The notes beneath the pieces were generated by a model. That model was not told where the DNA came from and did no database searches. It worked only from the letters and a program-made list of their open reading frames with translations. The translations under genes and the position numbers were made by a program. A stretch of 64,000 nucleotides of DNA from Vibrio neptunius (GTDB lineage: Bacteria > Pseudomonadota > Gammaproteobacteria > Enterobacterales > Vibrionaceae): assembly GCA_019339365.1 (NCBI GenBank), contig CP079860.1, forward strand, positions 1-64,000, in the 5' to 3' direction. Of this stretch, positions 9,642-20,018 are shown in pieces; the stretch's first letter is position 1; each line of letters starts with the position of its first letter.

Positions 9642-11697
9642 TTAAATATAGTCTGCAACCTTATCAAGCAACTTAACTTGATCGACAGGTTTAAGTAGGT
9701 ATCCATTCATCCCAGCTTGATCAATTTTAGAAAGGGTTTCTTTTCGACTATCACCGGTATGCCCAAGAATCGGCACGTTAGCGTAGACTTCTTCTGATTC
9801 TCGAATAAGAGTCGTCGTTGCTAACCCATCCAACATTGGCATTTCGAGGTCCATCAAAATCAAATCAACTTGCTCATTACTTAGTACACTTAACACTTCA
9901 TTACCATCACCTGCCTGAGAAACTTGATAACCCTGTTTATTCAATAAGATCGTCGTTAACTGTCTCAACGATTCATTGTCATCGGCAATCAAAATGCGTT
10001 TCCCAACGACTTTAGGTGTCTTTTTCGGAATGAGGTTACGGTTAGGCTCAACATTACCAAAAATAAGTGCATCGACCGACTGTGCGACATCAAGTAGGAA
10101 CTGTTTTTTGTCTTTTGGATAGAAAGTAAGGAATCGACTAAATCTATTGTGATATTCACCATCCTGAACAAAAAGCATCACGATTTTAGCTTCGGTAAAA
10201 TGGAGCTTAGACTCCAGCATTAAATACTCTTGCTCACTACAGACTTCTAGATCAAGTAGTATCAAATCGTATTCAAACTCAAACTCTTCTTTACGCTGAG
10301 CTTGCGCAAAATCCACCTCGTCACATAGCGCACCCGTGTAGAAGGTAAATTCGTTTAGTTTGCGCTTTACTGCCTCATCGTCGCCAACGTAAAGTATTGA
10401 TTTATCTCTTAGAATATCTTGTTTGATTGTGGACACTTTTGGGGACTCATATCGAGGAAATGTAAGGGTAAAACGTGTCCATTCTCCGAGTGCGGACTCA
10501 CATTTTATCTTGCCGCCGAATGCTTGCATGACACGTTTGCAAAAAGGTAATCCAAGCCCATAGCTTGAGGATTTTCCAGAAGTATAGAAATCTTGAAAGA
10601 TAAACTCTAACTTTTCTTTTTCTATCCCGATTCCGTTATCTTCAAAGATTAAATAGTTGAATTCATGATCACTTCTAAGTGTGATCGCGATTTTAAACTC
10701 TTCTCCATTCTGATAATAAAGTGAATTTTTGAGCAGATTATACAATGCATATTTCAGTAATGTATCACTACCAAAGTAGTCAAAGCCACCTTCGACATTT
10801 AAACACACCACTTCTTTTTGCATGATCGCTGGGATAAGAAAAACTGGCGAGTGATTCTCTTACAATTTGCTCCACGGAAAAAGCCCTAAACGTTGAGTGC
10901 GACACGCGACTCTGGTCAATGGAGGTAAGCAATAAGTCTATGGCTTCATTACCATTACGTATGACCTCATCGGCTCCAGAAAGCACTTCTTTCATACGAA
11001 TAATATCAAGCTTATCTATCTCGGCTTTATCCCTTTCATCATTTTAACTGACGGCAAAGACGCATCAAGTACATCAACAGACGCCTTAAGTGCACTTAAC
11101 GGATTACGCATTTCATGCGCAATCCCTGCGCCAAATGACTTAGCAATAGAGACTTTTGCTTCATGTTCAACTTGATTGCGAAAATAGAACAAGTTACCAA
11201 AGATATAGGTAAACAAAAATATCGGAATATAAGGCCAAATGATAACGACTTCAGTCTCAACTGCGCTCGGCGCATGCACGAGTCCATAACTGAGCAAGTA
11301 TGCCGCAGCAACGGAGACCATCGCTTGCAGCAACATTACTCGAGTCTCATGGACTAATAAAACGTGAAGAAAGATTGAAGCCATGAACGACATTGCCCAT
11401 ACCGTTGACCATTCGTTCATGAACAGCATAAACGAGAAGAAGAAGGGTAAGCAGATAGTGATTGTGGCAATGTAATAGTAGGGTAGAAAACGCTTAATTG
11501 GCGGCGGCACATACTTTCTGAGCGCTAACCCAAGCAGGAGTAGAGCGCAAAAAAAATCTCAGCGGGCCATTCTCATAGGGTTGAGGGTATACGTAAGACC
11601 ATATGTAGAAGTATGCGGAAAGCCAAAAGAAACCCATCCACCCGAGTAACTCAAGATTAGTGTCTGCGTATTGATAAATCTTCTTTACTACATTCAT
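9642..11697 (-). CDS. cqsS: CqsS, CAI-1 receptor hybrid histidine kinase (three frameshifts)
   Basis: CqsS is the membrane receptor for CAI-1. It works as a kinase at low signal and a phosphatase at high signal, feeding the LuxU-LuxO phosphorelay. The N-terminal part is a six-helix membrane sensor; the HisKA box is GAGIAHEMRNPLSA with the phosphorylated His at residue 194, the same number as in V. cholerae. A HATPase domain follows (DNGIGIE, GLGLPFCKR), and a C-terminal receiver with the acceptor Asp in LILMDLEMP. The restored length of about 685 residues equals V. cholerae CqsS. Frames change near 11505, 11010 and 10800; each neighbouring frame continues the family sequence, so these look like indel errors. 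The position equivalent to V. cholerae Cys170 is Phe (IFGNLFYFRNQ), see the finding on ligand preference. Confidence 0.93.
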
Positions 11698-11894
11698 GCA
11701 TTAAAACCGCTACGCGCTACTTCTTGTTCGCCTAGAGCACTGTTAAAAGCACCTTAAGCTCCCGTTAAATGAAAAGTTCTGCTAGGTACAAAAGTGTGAC
11801 CTTACAACTGTGCTCAATTCGATGTTCTTAACATACACCACTGCTATAGATTGAGCATACGCAACATAGTGAACTATGTAAATTCTAGTCTGTT

Positions 11895-14800
11895 CTATGC
11901 ATGCATACCAACCAGTTGAATATTGCTACCTAAACGAGAGGCTTCAACATCTATTCTTAACGGCATTTGCTCTTTAAGTTCACTAACATGAGATATCAAA
12001 CCAATCATGCGCCCTGTTTGTTGCAATTCGATCAGCGTTTGAATGGCTAAATCCAGCGACTCTGGGTCCAAGCTGCCAAACCCTTCATCAATAAACAAGG
12101 TATCCAACCGAATGCCACCACTGTATGATTGAACGACATCCGATAAGCCAAGTGCTAAAGACAGAGCGGCCATAAAAGACTCGCCCCCGGATAAGGTGGC
12201 AACATCTCGATTCTTGCCGGTGTAGCTGTCTTCTACCATTAGGTCCAATCCACGCCCTGCCACTCCCTTGAAGCCTTCGGTTTTGCGCGCAAGAATGTAA
12301 CGCCCCTTGCTCATCAAACTGAGCCTCTGGGACGCTTGGATAAGAACATCGTCCAGCAATACGCCAAGAACGAAGCGATGCAAGCTTATCCGACTCCCCG
12401 TTTTACCACTGGCGACGTCATACAGGGTTCCATACACCCTATACTCAGCTTCTAATTCAGCGTTCTTTTCGTGCAGTAAGGCAATATCACGACGAACTTT
12501 CTCAAATCGTTCAAACTTCGAGCGAGTAGTATCTAGCGCATTTCTCGCTTCAACATACTCTTGGCTGCTAAGTTCAACAAGTTTGCCCAGTTCAACTAAA
12601 TCAGGAAGTTGCTGATCTTTGAGCGTGTGTTTTAAGTCTGCTAACGTCTGGTTTAATTTGACTTCGGTTTGCGCATAAGCTTCCACCGCTGCTTTCCAAC
12701 GCTCTAATTGTTCATCGGTCGCTTTGCTGCGGAGGTAGTCTTGCTCATCAGAAAACTGTGCTTTTCAATCAAGACATGCCATTGCGTTTCCGCTTTATCT
12801 AAGTCGCGCTTTGCTTGCGCTAAAAGCTGTGTGTTGCTCTGTCTTTGTCCTTCAAGCTCGGCATGGTGTTTGACCAGTCGTTTTTGCTGCTCATTGGCTT
12901 GCTCTAGGCGCGTTTGTAACGTATCAATTGAGGCTTTGGTTTGCTTATACTCATCGTCGACAGATTCCACTGATTGATATTGCTCGCCAATAGACTGTAT
13001 TAGTGCCTCGAAACGCTGTTGGAGCGCCTGAGTTGTAGCGTCATGGGCAGACATCTCCTCTCTCAGGCGATGAATTTCATTGTCACCTTTTTCACAGCGT
13101 TGGTTGAGCGTTGCCACCTCCAACTCCATCTGCTCAAGGTTAATGGATGCCAATACCGCTAACTTAGCCTTCCACTCAGAGTGCTGGTTCTGCACAAGTT
13201 CTAAAGAAAGGTCTCCATGCTCCCCCAGCTCTTCCTGAAACGCTTGAATTTGAGTTTTTGACGAGAGATCAGCACGTTCTGTTGTTCAACAAGGCGAGCT
13301 TGCTCATTGAGAGAGTTCAGGGACTGACGCTCTTGGTTACGATAAAACTCCACTTGCTCTTTAGTCACTTCTTGGCCATCAAAAGAAGCAGGTGTTGGGT
13401 GCTCAGCACTGCCACACACCGGGCAAGGCAGACCTTGTTGGAGCTTACGAGCCAGAACCGCTGCCTGAGCATTATGCCAGCGCATTTCATAGTCATCCGC
13501 TTGCTTGCTATGGGCTTGCCAATCGACCTTCAACTGTTGTACACCAGCTTGAATGGGCTGCAGACCTTGCTCTAAAGTAACCAGTTCCTTGGACAACAGC
13601 TTTAGTTTCTTGAGATCGTCAGTAAGACGCTGTAATCGCGCAAGTTCTGACTCTACCGTCGCTTTACCTGCAATGGCTAGCTTGGCATTATCGAGTTCTT
13701 GCTGAGCTTTAGATGCTTCTTGCAATAGCTTTTCTTTATGCGCCTGATATTTGATTAAGGTCGCATTGTATTCTTGTTTCTTGGTGGCAGAATCCTTGAG
13801 GCTTTTATCCAACTCCAACTTTTCGTGTAACTTAGTTTTGATGCCTTCCAACTGGTAAAGCTTATCTGTCAATGTCGGAATTGATTGGGCTTGCAGCGTC
13901 AACGTATCTAACTGCTGTTGGTGCTCTTTTATCGCAACATTCGAAAGTTGCAACGCTTTCTCAAGAGAGCTGTCTTTTTCATTCAGGTCATGGACCTGCT
14001 TTGAAAGTGAAGTCCAGTTGGTATAAGGCACGTCTAGCTTGGAAGCTTGCTGAGCGATCGCCAATTTTTGTTGAATTTGCGCGTTGCTATCGCGTTTCTC
14101 GCTATGCTCTAACAGCGCTTTATCTGCGCTTTGCAGCTTGTCAAATTCACCTTGTAATTGGTGAGCTTTCTGTTGTGCCTCTTTGCTTTTATTTAACTTT
14201 TCAAGGGCAACCTTCTCACTTAAACTCACCTCTTCCAGCCGCTTAGCGACAACGTCAAGTTGCTCGTTTAACTCTTGTTCTGTGCTGGCCTCAGCCACTT
14301 GCAGCGCACCGCGGATCTGGTTATCAAACTCATCTTTTGATTTGCTGATCGCACTCGCTTTGTCCTTAAGTGCAAACTCGATTTTCTTGTAGATGTCCGT
14401 CTGGAACAATTGACCGAAGATCGCTTCTCGATCTTTGGAGCTTGCTAGTAAGAGTTCACGAAACTTACCCTGTGGTAAGACCATCACCTGACGAAACTGA
14501 GTTTCATTCAGACCAATCAGTTCTGCAACCTCAACCTTCACCTGCGCTGTCTTGCTGGTGATAAGTTTCTGATCATTGGTAATCTCATACAAAGAGGCGG
14601 TATGTTTGCGTGTTGTCGTACCTTCGCCTCGAGCTTTAGGTGCCAATTGATCGGGTGATCTCGTGACTCTATAGCGCTTATCCTTAAGTGCGAACTCGAA
14701 CACCACTTCGGTCGGTAACTCAAGCGCCGCCATATCGCAGCGCATCTGCGTTCCTTCTCTTTCATTACCTGTTGTTTGACCGTACAAAGCAAAACAGATG

Positions 14801-14940
14801 GCATCTAAAATGGACGTCTTACCTGAACCTGTTGGGCCGTTAATCAAAAACAGCGGATTGGAACCAAGCAATGTAAAGTCGATGGTTTCAGTGTTAGCAA
14901 AAGGGCCAAATGCCTGCATTGTTAGTGATAATGGTTTCAT
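11895..14940 (-). CDS. sbcC: SbcC, ATPase subunit of the SbcCD nuclease (frameshifted)
   Basis: SbcC is the SMC/Rad50-like ATPase partner of SbcD; the complex cuts DNA hairpins and blocked double-strand ends. Visible parts are the N-terminal Walker A (GPTGSGKTS, about residues 35-43), long coiled coils, the zinc hook CPVCGS at mid-length, a second coiled-coil arm, the ABC signature LSGGESF and Walker B (LDTLFIDEGFGSLD) near the C terminus. The restored length is about 1015 residues. The frame breaks near 13230, 13198 and 12700-12765, all in the C-terminal coiled-coil arm, and each time the coiled coil goes on in another frame. The sbcD stop lies nine bases before the ATG at 14940, so the two form an operon. 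Confidence 0.92.
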
Positions 14941-14949
14941 CGCTTGCCC

Positions 14950-16079
14950 TTACTGCTTTGCCAAGTGTTTGATAATGTCGATTATCGCCTGATTTTGAGC
15001 TTCGGTGAGCTCACTATTTTGCGCTTCTAGAAAAAAATCTTTGAACATATCCACTTCACTACGAGCAAGCTTTGCCTGAGCCATTTCTTGTTCAACACCC
15101 ACTAACATGCCTGGCTTTTCGATATGCAGCACATTGGGGTAAACCGCGCGAAGCTTTTCCATCGGATTGAGAATGGCGTGTTTATCTAACAACCGGACCA
15201 ACAAATAATCGTGATGATTCGGATCCGTTTTGCCACTGGCGATCACTTGGTCTAATTCCCCTTCGATGATTCGCATTTGGTGAGGGGCAGTGAGATCAAT
15301 GTGAGTGGCTGAAACAAAGCCTTGTTTATTGAGCTCAACCAGCGTCATTCCTTTTTTCTGGTGCTGTTCCGAAAAGCTGTATTTCATCAATGAGCCCGAG
15401 TAACGAATGTAGTCTTCACCCTTTTTTGCGGCTGGTGCAGATGGCCTAGAGCCACATAGTCAAAGTCGACAAAATGTTCATGGCTGACTCTGTCTGAGCC
15501 GCCAATTGATAAAGGACGTTCGGAGTCTGACTCGATCGCGCCATCAACAAAGCAGTGGCTGATCAAGACATTCTTTTGACCGGGTTTGAACTGAGATTTA
15601 ATCTCTTCAATCAGCAGTCGATGAGCGTCATCGTGCGTTGATACGGGCTGGCCAAAGTGGTGGCGAACTAATTCAGGGTCGTTGTAAGGCATGCCATAAA
15701 ACGCCACTTCGCCTTCGTCCGTACTCAAGACAACAGGTTCCACCATCTCTGCAAAATTCGAGATAATGTGTAAACCTGCCCCTTTCATTTGTGAGGAACC
15801 AAAACCTAATCGCTGGGCGCCATCATGATTACCGGGTATTAGAATGACGGGTAGCTCAAGTTCGTTGCACACCTGACGGACAAATTCGTTCATCAATTCA
15901 ATCGCAGCCGTTGGTGGAACCGAGCGGTCATAGATATCACCGGCAATCACCAGAGCGTCAACAGCATTAAATTGTAGGTATTCGATCAATTGAGCCAACA
16001 CAGCTTTTTGATCGTCCAGAAGAGAAACACTATGGAATTGGCGCCCGAGGTGCCAGTCAGAGGTGTGAAGAAACTTCAT
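14950..16079 (-). CDS. sbcD: SbcD, nuclease subunit of SbcCD (one frameshift)
   Basis: SbcD is the Mre11-like metallophosphoesterase that gives SbcCD its nuclease activity. The phosphoesterase motifs appear in order: HTSDWHLG at residues 5-12, GDIYDR, GNHDG, ISHCFVDG and GHLHQPQ. The capping and SbcC-binding C-terminal region continues in another frame after residue 230 (near 15390), where THIRYSGS-type sequence is expected; one small indel there explains the break. The product would be about 376 residues, close to E. coli SbcD. It is the first gene of the sbcDC unit. Confidence 0.92.
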
Positions 16080-16116
16080 TTAAGCCCTGCTTTATTCTTA
16101 TCGTTTAAGGCAGGAT

Positions 16117-16154
16117 AATACCATTCTGAACCGTCTGCTATCCAGAATGGTATT
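16117..16154. repeat. perfect 12-bp inverted repeat between sbcD and fabH2
   Basis: AATACCATTCTG (16117-16128) and CAGAATGGTATT (16143-16154) are perfect complements around a 14-base loop. The element begins nine bases after the fabH2 stop codon and lies in the sbcD leader. It has no T-run, so it may be an attenuating stem, a 3' stabiliser of fabH2 mRNA or an operator. Confidence 0.6.
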
Positions 16155-16162
16155 GCATTTAA

Positions 16163-17251
16163 CTAACTTGGCGCATGCTCTTTACAGAACTTGATCGCTT
16201 CATCAAGCAACTCAAGCGCTGATTTGTCACATTCAGGCAAGGCGGCATCACTGCGCCCCAAAGGCGTTACGCGGTCACCCCATTTGATATGGCCCGCTCC
16301 CCACGTCAGTCCAGCACCAAATGCGGCCAGTAGTAAGTTATCGCCAGGTTTAACGAATCCTTCCTCCATGGCTTCACATAACGCCAGAGGTACCGTAGCC
16401 GCAGACGTATTGCCATATTTGTGGATGTTCACAAACGCTTTTTCCTGACTAATACCAGACAAATCACACAGTGTTTGAATGATGCGAATGTTGGCCTGAT
16501 GCGGGATCACGACGTCGACATCTTGGGTAGATAGCTTGCTACGCGCAAGTACGTTTTGAGCTGCTGAGCCCATGCCTTTAACCGCGCGTTTAAAGATTTC
16601 TTTTCCTACGAAGTTGAATTCCCAATAGCCGCTATCTGCGGCAAAGCGGTCCATTGAAGTACCAAATTTTGGTACAGAGAGAATGTCTCGCCCCTTTGAA
16701 TCACAACCTAATTGAGCTTGCTGCAACCCAACGGGTTTATCGGTTTTGCTTAGCACGACAGCGCCGGCACCATCACCAAACAACACAGCAGTATCACGCA
16801 TGGTCCAATCGATATAGAAAGACAGACGCTCTGCACCTATGACCAGAGCATTATTATAGTTACCCGCCTGAATCATACGTGTCGCCGTCTCTAAGCTATA
16901 GATAAAACCCGTACACGCCGCATTGAGATCAAACGCCGTTGTTCCAATCATACCAAGGTTCTGAGATACCTTTGATGCAATGTTAGGAATAAGAGAGTCT
17001 GGAGAACAGGTCGCGACGATAAGCAAATCAATATCATTCGCCTCAAGACCAGCACATGCTAGCGCATGTTTGGCGGCTACCGTCGACATATCAGACGTAT
17101 TAACGTGGCTGATGCGACGATTTTCAATACCAGTACGCGTACGAATCCACTCGTCTGAAGTGTCAAGGAATGTACTTAAATCATCGTTGGAGAGCGTGGT
17201 TGGCGGCACGCATTTACCCCAACCTGTTATTTCTGCGTAGAATGTTGTCAT
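16163..17251 (-). CDS. fabH2: 3-oxoacyl-ACP synthase III (FabH2-type)
   Basis: This enzyme starts fatty-acid chains by condensing an acyl-CoA with malonyl-ACP in the cytoplasm. The thiolase-fold triad is complete: Cys113 in NAACTGF, His251 in PHQANIRI and Asn281 in [10 protein letters not shown]. The 362 residues exceed the usual 317 of housekeeping FabH, with an insertion before the His and a longer C-terminal tail. It stands alone, not in the fab/acp cluster, and is divergent to trxC. The same fabH2/trxC neighbourhood exists on V. cholerae chromosome 2, where it is a second copy. Its acyl-CoA preference cannot be read from the sequence. Confidence 0.9.
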   Translation of the reverse strand: MTTFYAEITGWGKCVPPTTLSNDDLSTFLDTSDEWIRTRTGIENRRISHVNTSDMSTVAAKHALACAGLEANDIDLLIVATCSPDSLIPNIASKVSQNLGMIGTTAFDLNAACTGFIYSLETATRMIQAGNYNNALVIGAERLSFYIDWTMRDTAVLFGDGAGAVVLSKTDKPVGLQQAQLGCDSKGRDILSVPKFGTSMDRFAADSGYWEFNFVGKEIFKRAVKGMGSAAQNVLARSKLSTQDVDVVIPHQANIRIIQTLCDLSGISQEKAFVNIHKYGNTSAATVPLALCEAMEEGFVKPGDNLLLAAFGAGLTWGAGHIKWGDRVTPLGRSDAALPECDKSALELLDEAIKFCKEHAPS

Positions 17252-17426
17252 TCGAAGCCTTTTATTCTTATTTGAGCTAGCGTCTCATTCAATCTGTTCA
17301 GTAAGACGGATAGAACTCTTGGGTAAATACTATTTTCAGAGTATAACTAGCGATTATCTGTGGTGTCATCTAATTGCTAAAATAGACGTCACACTTGCGT
17401 AGAAAAACACAAACAAGAGAAAAGTC

Positions 17427-17861
17427 ATGTCTACATTCAACACACGCTGCCCTTCTTGCTCTGGCGTAAATCGTGTTCCCAATGAACGAGTATCTGAAAG
17501 CCCGAAATGCGGTAAATGCCAATCGGATTTACTCGACGGTGCGCCGATTGAAGGAACCGAACTCAACTTTGATGCTATTTTGAACAGCAGCCAACCGGTT
17601 GTCGTCGACTTTTGGGCACCATGGTGTAACCCATGTGTCGGTTTCGCGCCTGTATTTTCTGACGTCGCCAAAGAGCGAGCCAATAACGTTCGATTTGTAA
17701 AAATAGATACAGAAAGCCAGCAAAACCTCGCAGCTAAGTATCAAATTAGAAGCATTCCTACTGTCATGGTGTTCAAAGATGGCAAAAGAGTCGATATTAT
17801 CAATGGCGCCTTACCTAAAGGACAATTTGATCAGTGGCTTAATGACGCTTTAACTAAGTAA
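17427..17861 (+). CDS. trxC: TrxC, thioredoxin 2 with N-terminal zinc domain and a CNPC active site
   Basis: Thioredoxin 2 is a cytoplasmic disulfide reductase linked to oxidative stress. The N-terminal zinc ribbon is shown by Cys8/Cys11 and Cys28/Cys31. The thioredoxin domain follows with FWAPWCNPC at residues 62-70, IDTESQ and the cis-proline in RSIPTVMVF. The redox motif is Cys-Asn-Pro-Cys rather than the standard Cys-Gly-Pro-Cys; the codon reads clearly AAC. The length of 144 residues is normal. It is monocistronic, with a strong terminator after it. Confidence 0.95.
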   Translation: MSTFNTRCPSCSGVNRVPNERVSESPKCGKCQSDLLDGAPIEGTELNFDAILNSSQPVVVDFWAPWCNPCVGFAPVFSDVAKERANNVRFVKIDTESQQNLAAKYQIRSIPTVMVFKDGKRVDIINGALPKGQFDQWLNDALTK

Positions 17862-17882
17862 AAGAAACAAAACTTTCCGCTT

Positions 17883-17921
17883 AAAAAGGCCGCCAGTCGA
17901 TACGACTAGCGGCCTTTTTTC
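17883..17921 (+). terminator. intrinsic terminator of trxC
   Basis: A long stem (AAAGGCCGCCAGTCG with CGACTAGCGGCCTTT, one mismatch, ATA loop) followed by six T lies just after the trxC stop codon. Confidence 0.9.
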
Positions 17922-18060
17922 TATCTACAACTAAAACTCGTATCGAAAAATGATTTTTATCGACACGACTAAAATTATTCGTTTTACCCAATATCAAAAT
18001 AGCTCCATAGTCGCGCCGAAATACGTTCCATTTAATACACTAACTCAAGAGGCTACGACG

Positions 18061-19221
18061 TTGGAAAACATTCTTGCTCCTGCACCAAAAGCTCGCATCT
18101 CAGTACCTGTTATCGCGCTGGCTCTTTATGCGGTAGCATCAGGCTATTTAATGAGCTTGATCCCATTGATGCTACCGGAATACGGGCTACACAGCTCGTT
18201 GGCCAGTTGGTTAGCCAGTGTTTTCTATGCCGGTCTTTTAGTGGGTGCGATTGCGATTGAACCGTTAGTCACTCGATTAGGTCACAAGAGCGCTTTTGTT
18301 CTTTGTTTAAGTGTTTTCATCACGACCATTTTCGCGTTGCCGGTATTTACCAACTCAGTGGCATGGATGTGTGCACGCTTTTTGGCCGGTATCTCTGTCG
18401 CTGGCGTATTCGTTATTGTCGAGTCATGGTTGCTGCATGGCGACGAAGCGGCCAGAGCAAAACGTCTTGGCCTGTATATGGCGGCATTGTACGGTGGCAG
18501 TGCGATTGGCCAATTAGGCATTGGGATATTGGGGGTTAACGGTGGCGTGCCTTTTATTGCTATCTTGACTCTTCTGATTCTCGCTATCGTGGTATTGCTA
18601 TTTGGAGAAACCGATCAGCCACAATCTGCGCATACGACCAATCTTTCGTTTAAGCAGATCACCAGATTAAGCCATGCTGCCATTGTTGGCTGCATGGTTT
18701 CTGGCCTGATTCTTGGCGCGATTTACGGATTAATGCCATTGGAACTCGCGCAGCAAGGTATTGATCATGATGACTTGGGCGGATTGATGGCTCTTATCAT
18801 TCTTGGTGGCATGGCCGTTCAGCCAGTTGTACCATGGATGTCAAAGTACTTTGGTCGCACTTTATTGATGGCGTTTTTCTGCCTAGTTGGTAGCGCGGCG
18901 ATTAGCCTAATTATGCTGGACGATAACATTCGCGTTTTAGCGCTTAGTCTATTTCTGCTTGGCGTTGCTGCTTTTGCTTTGTACCCCATCGCAATCAATC
19001 TAGGCTGCGATAAGTTGGACTCCCAATACATTGTTTCAGCAACACAAGTCATGCTGTTCAGCTATAGCTTGGGATCGGTTTTCGGCCCAATCATTGCGGG
19101 TTGGTACATGTCTGGTGATCATGGATTGATGGGCTACCTGTTCGCGATACTGCTTACAACTTGCCTAACTATGCTCGTTGCTAGCATCAAGACAAAACAC
19201 CAAGCTATCGCTGGTGAATAA
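18061..19221 (+). CDS. MFS transporter, YcaD-like
   Basis: This is a 12-helix major facilitator superfamily transporter in the inner membrane, similar in layout to YcaD/NreB-type permeases. Helix-rich sequence, the conserved RLGHK loop after helix 2 and the ARFLAG segment of helix 4 are visible. An ATG at 17950 would add 37 residues that look unlike a transporter N terminus (Asn/Gln/Thr-rich, no membrane features), so I prefer the TTG at 18061 (MENILAPAPKARISVPVIAL), which fits the family's short N terminus. The frame is intact from 17950 to the stop. Substrate is unknown. It is transcribed alone. Confidence 0.8.
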   Translation: MENILAPAPKARISVPVIALALYAVASGYLMSLIPLMLPEYGLHSSLASWLASVFYAGLLVGAIAIEPLVTRLGHKSAFVLCLSVFITTIFALPVFTNSVAWMCARFLAGISVAGVFVIVESWLLHGDEAARAKRLGLYMAALYGGSAIGQLGIGILGVNGGVPFIAILTLLILAIVVLLFGETDQPQSAHTTNLSFKQITRLSHAAIVGCMVSGLILGAIYGLMPLELAQQGIDHDDLGGLMALIILGGMAVQPVVPWMSKYFGRTLLMAFFCLVGSAAISLIMLDDNIRVLALSLFLLGVAAFALYPIAINLGCDKLDSQYIVSATQVMLFSYSLGSVFGPIIAGWYMSGDHGLMGYLFAILLTTCLTMLVASIKTKHQAIAGE

Positions 19222-19245
19222 ATCAATCACTTCTTTTCCTCTTAT

Positions 19246-19274
19246 GCCGGTTAGATGCCCCCTAGCCGGCTTTT
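19246..19274 (+). terminator. intrinsic terminator of the MFS gene
   Basis: GCCGGTTAG and CTAGCCGGC pair (one G-T wobble) around a seven-base loop, followed by TTTT. The stem overlaps the 3' end of the GNAT remnant on the other strand. Confidence 0.75.
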
Positions 19275-19472
19275 CGCGTACTGCTCTGCGCTCGTGAACC
19301 AAATGGCGAATCGCATGTTACGGAACTGTTCGACAGCATCGCCACGGCTTCTAATGTGTTTGTCACCCACAAAGCGAAGGAAACCTTCCGTGTTGTAGAG
19401 TGACTGAATAAAATCTGCATCTCCTTCATTACGCAAGCGCAATTTCAAACCACGAGTGTCAAGATTCTCCAT
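19251..19472 (-). pseudogene. N-terminal remnant of a GNAT acetyltransferase
   Basis: The first about 52 residues (TRGLKLRLRNEGDADFIQ, then FLRFVGDKHIRS and DAVEQFRNM) match the start of RimJ/RimL-like GNAT acetyltransferases, which are normally about 170 residues. The frame then runs through unrelated sequence that includes the MFS terminator and stops at residue 73, so the acetyl-CoA-binding part is lost. Unlike the frameshifted genes here, no continuation exists in another frame. This looks like a real deletion, with the MFS terminator now abutting the stump. Confidence 0.55.
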
Positions 19473-19580
19473 ATCAGTTACTTACGTATTACTCAGGTAA
19501 ATGGTGAGCTTACCACCTACACTTAACGTAGAAAGTGATTGAGGTTTAGAAGCTCAATTGTTGTTTCACGGAGGCCAATT

Positions 19581-20018
19581 ATGCGCTGTTTGATTCTCAT
19601 TTTACTGCTTATTCAGAGTATTGGGCTTGCGTGGAGTTACCCCGCTTACTCACCCAAATGGGCTCATAGAAGCGTCATTTACTTCGCACCGACCAATGAC
19701 GAACATGTGAAGCAGTTTTTACTTGAGACCCTAATCAATGAATGCGAACTTTCCGACCGAGACGTTATCACTTTAGTCGTCACTCAAGATGGGTTTACCA
19801 TTCCCTCTTGGGTCAAGAACGAGTTTAACTTACTCAGTATGTTTAGAGTTTATGATGTTGAACCAGGTACACATACCGCAATATTGATTGGAAAAGACGG
19901 TTCAGAAAAGTTGCGTTGGGGCAAAGCAACAGATTGGGAAAACATTAAACAAACCATTGATCGTATGCCAATGCGTCAGCGCGAAATAAAGCAGAGGCCA
20001 AGCCCCTGCTCTGCATAA
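19581..20018 (+). CDS. DUF4174 family exported protein
   Basis: This is a small exported protein of the DUF4174 family, whose function is unknown. I start it at ATG 19581 because GGAGG sits seven bases before it and the product then opens with a clean signal peptide (MRCLILILLLIQSIGLAWS); the in-frame upstream codons from 19539 would spoil that. The mature part has family features such as RSVIYFAPT, VTQDGF and the C-terminal LIGKDGSEKLRW followed by a helix with IDRMPMRQRE. It has a thioredoxin-like beta-alpha layout but no CxxC. It is probably monocistronic; a stem formed by GCAGAG and CTCTGC overlaps its last codons. Confidence 0.7.
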   Translation: MRCLILILLLIQSIGLAWSYPAYSPKWAHRSVIYFAPTNDEHVKQFLLETLINECELSDRDVITLVVTQDGFTIPSWVKNEFNLLSMFRVYDVEPGTHTAILIGKDGSEKLRWGKATDWENIKQTIDRMPMRQREIKQRPSPCSA

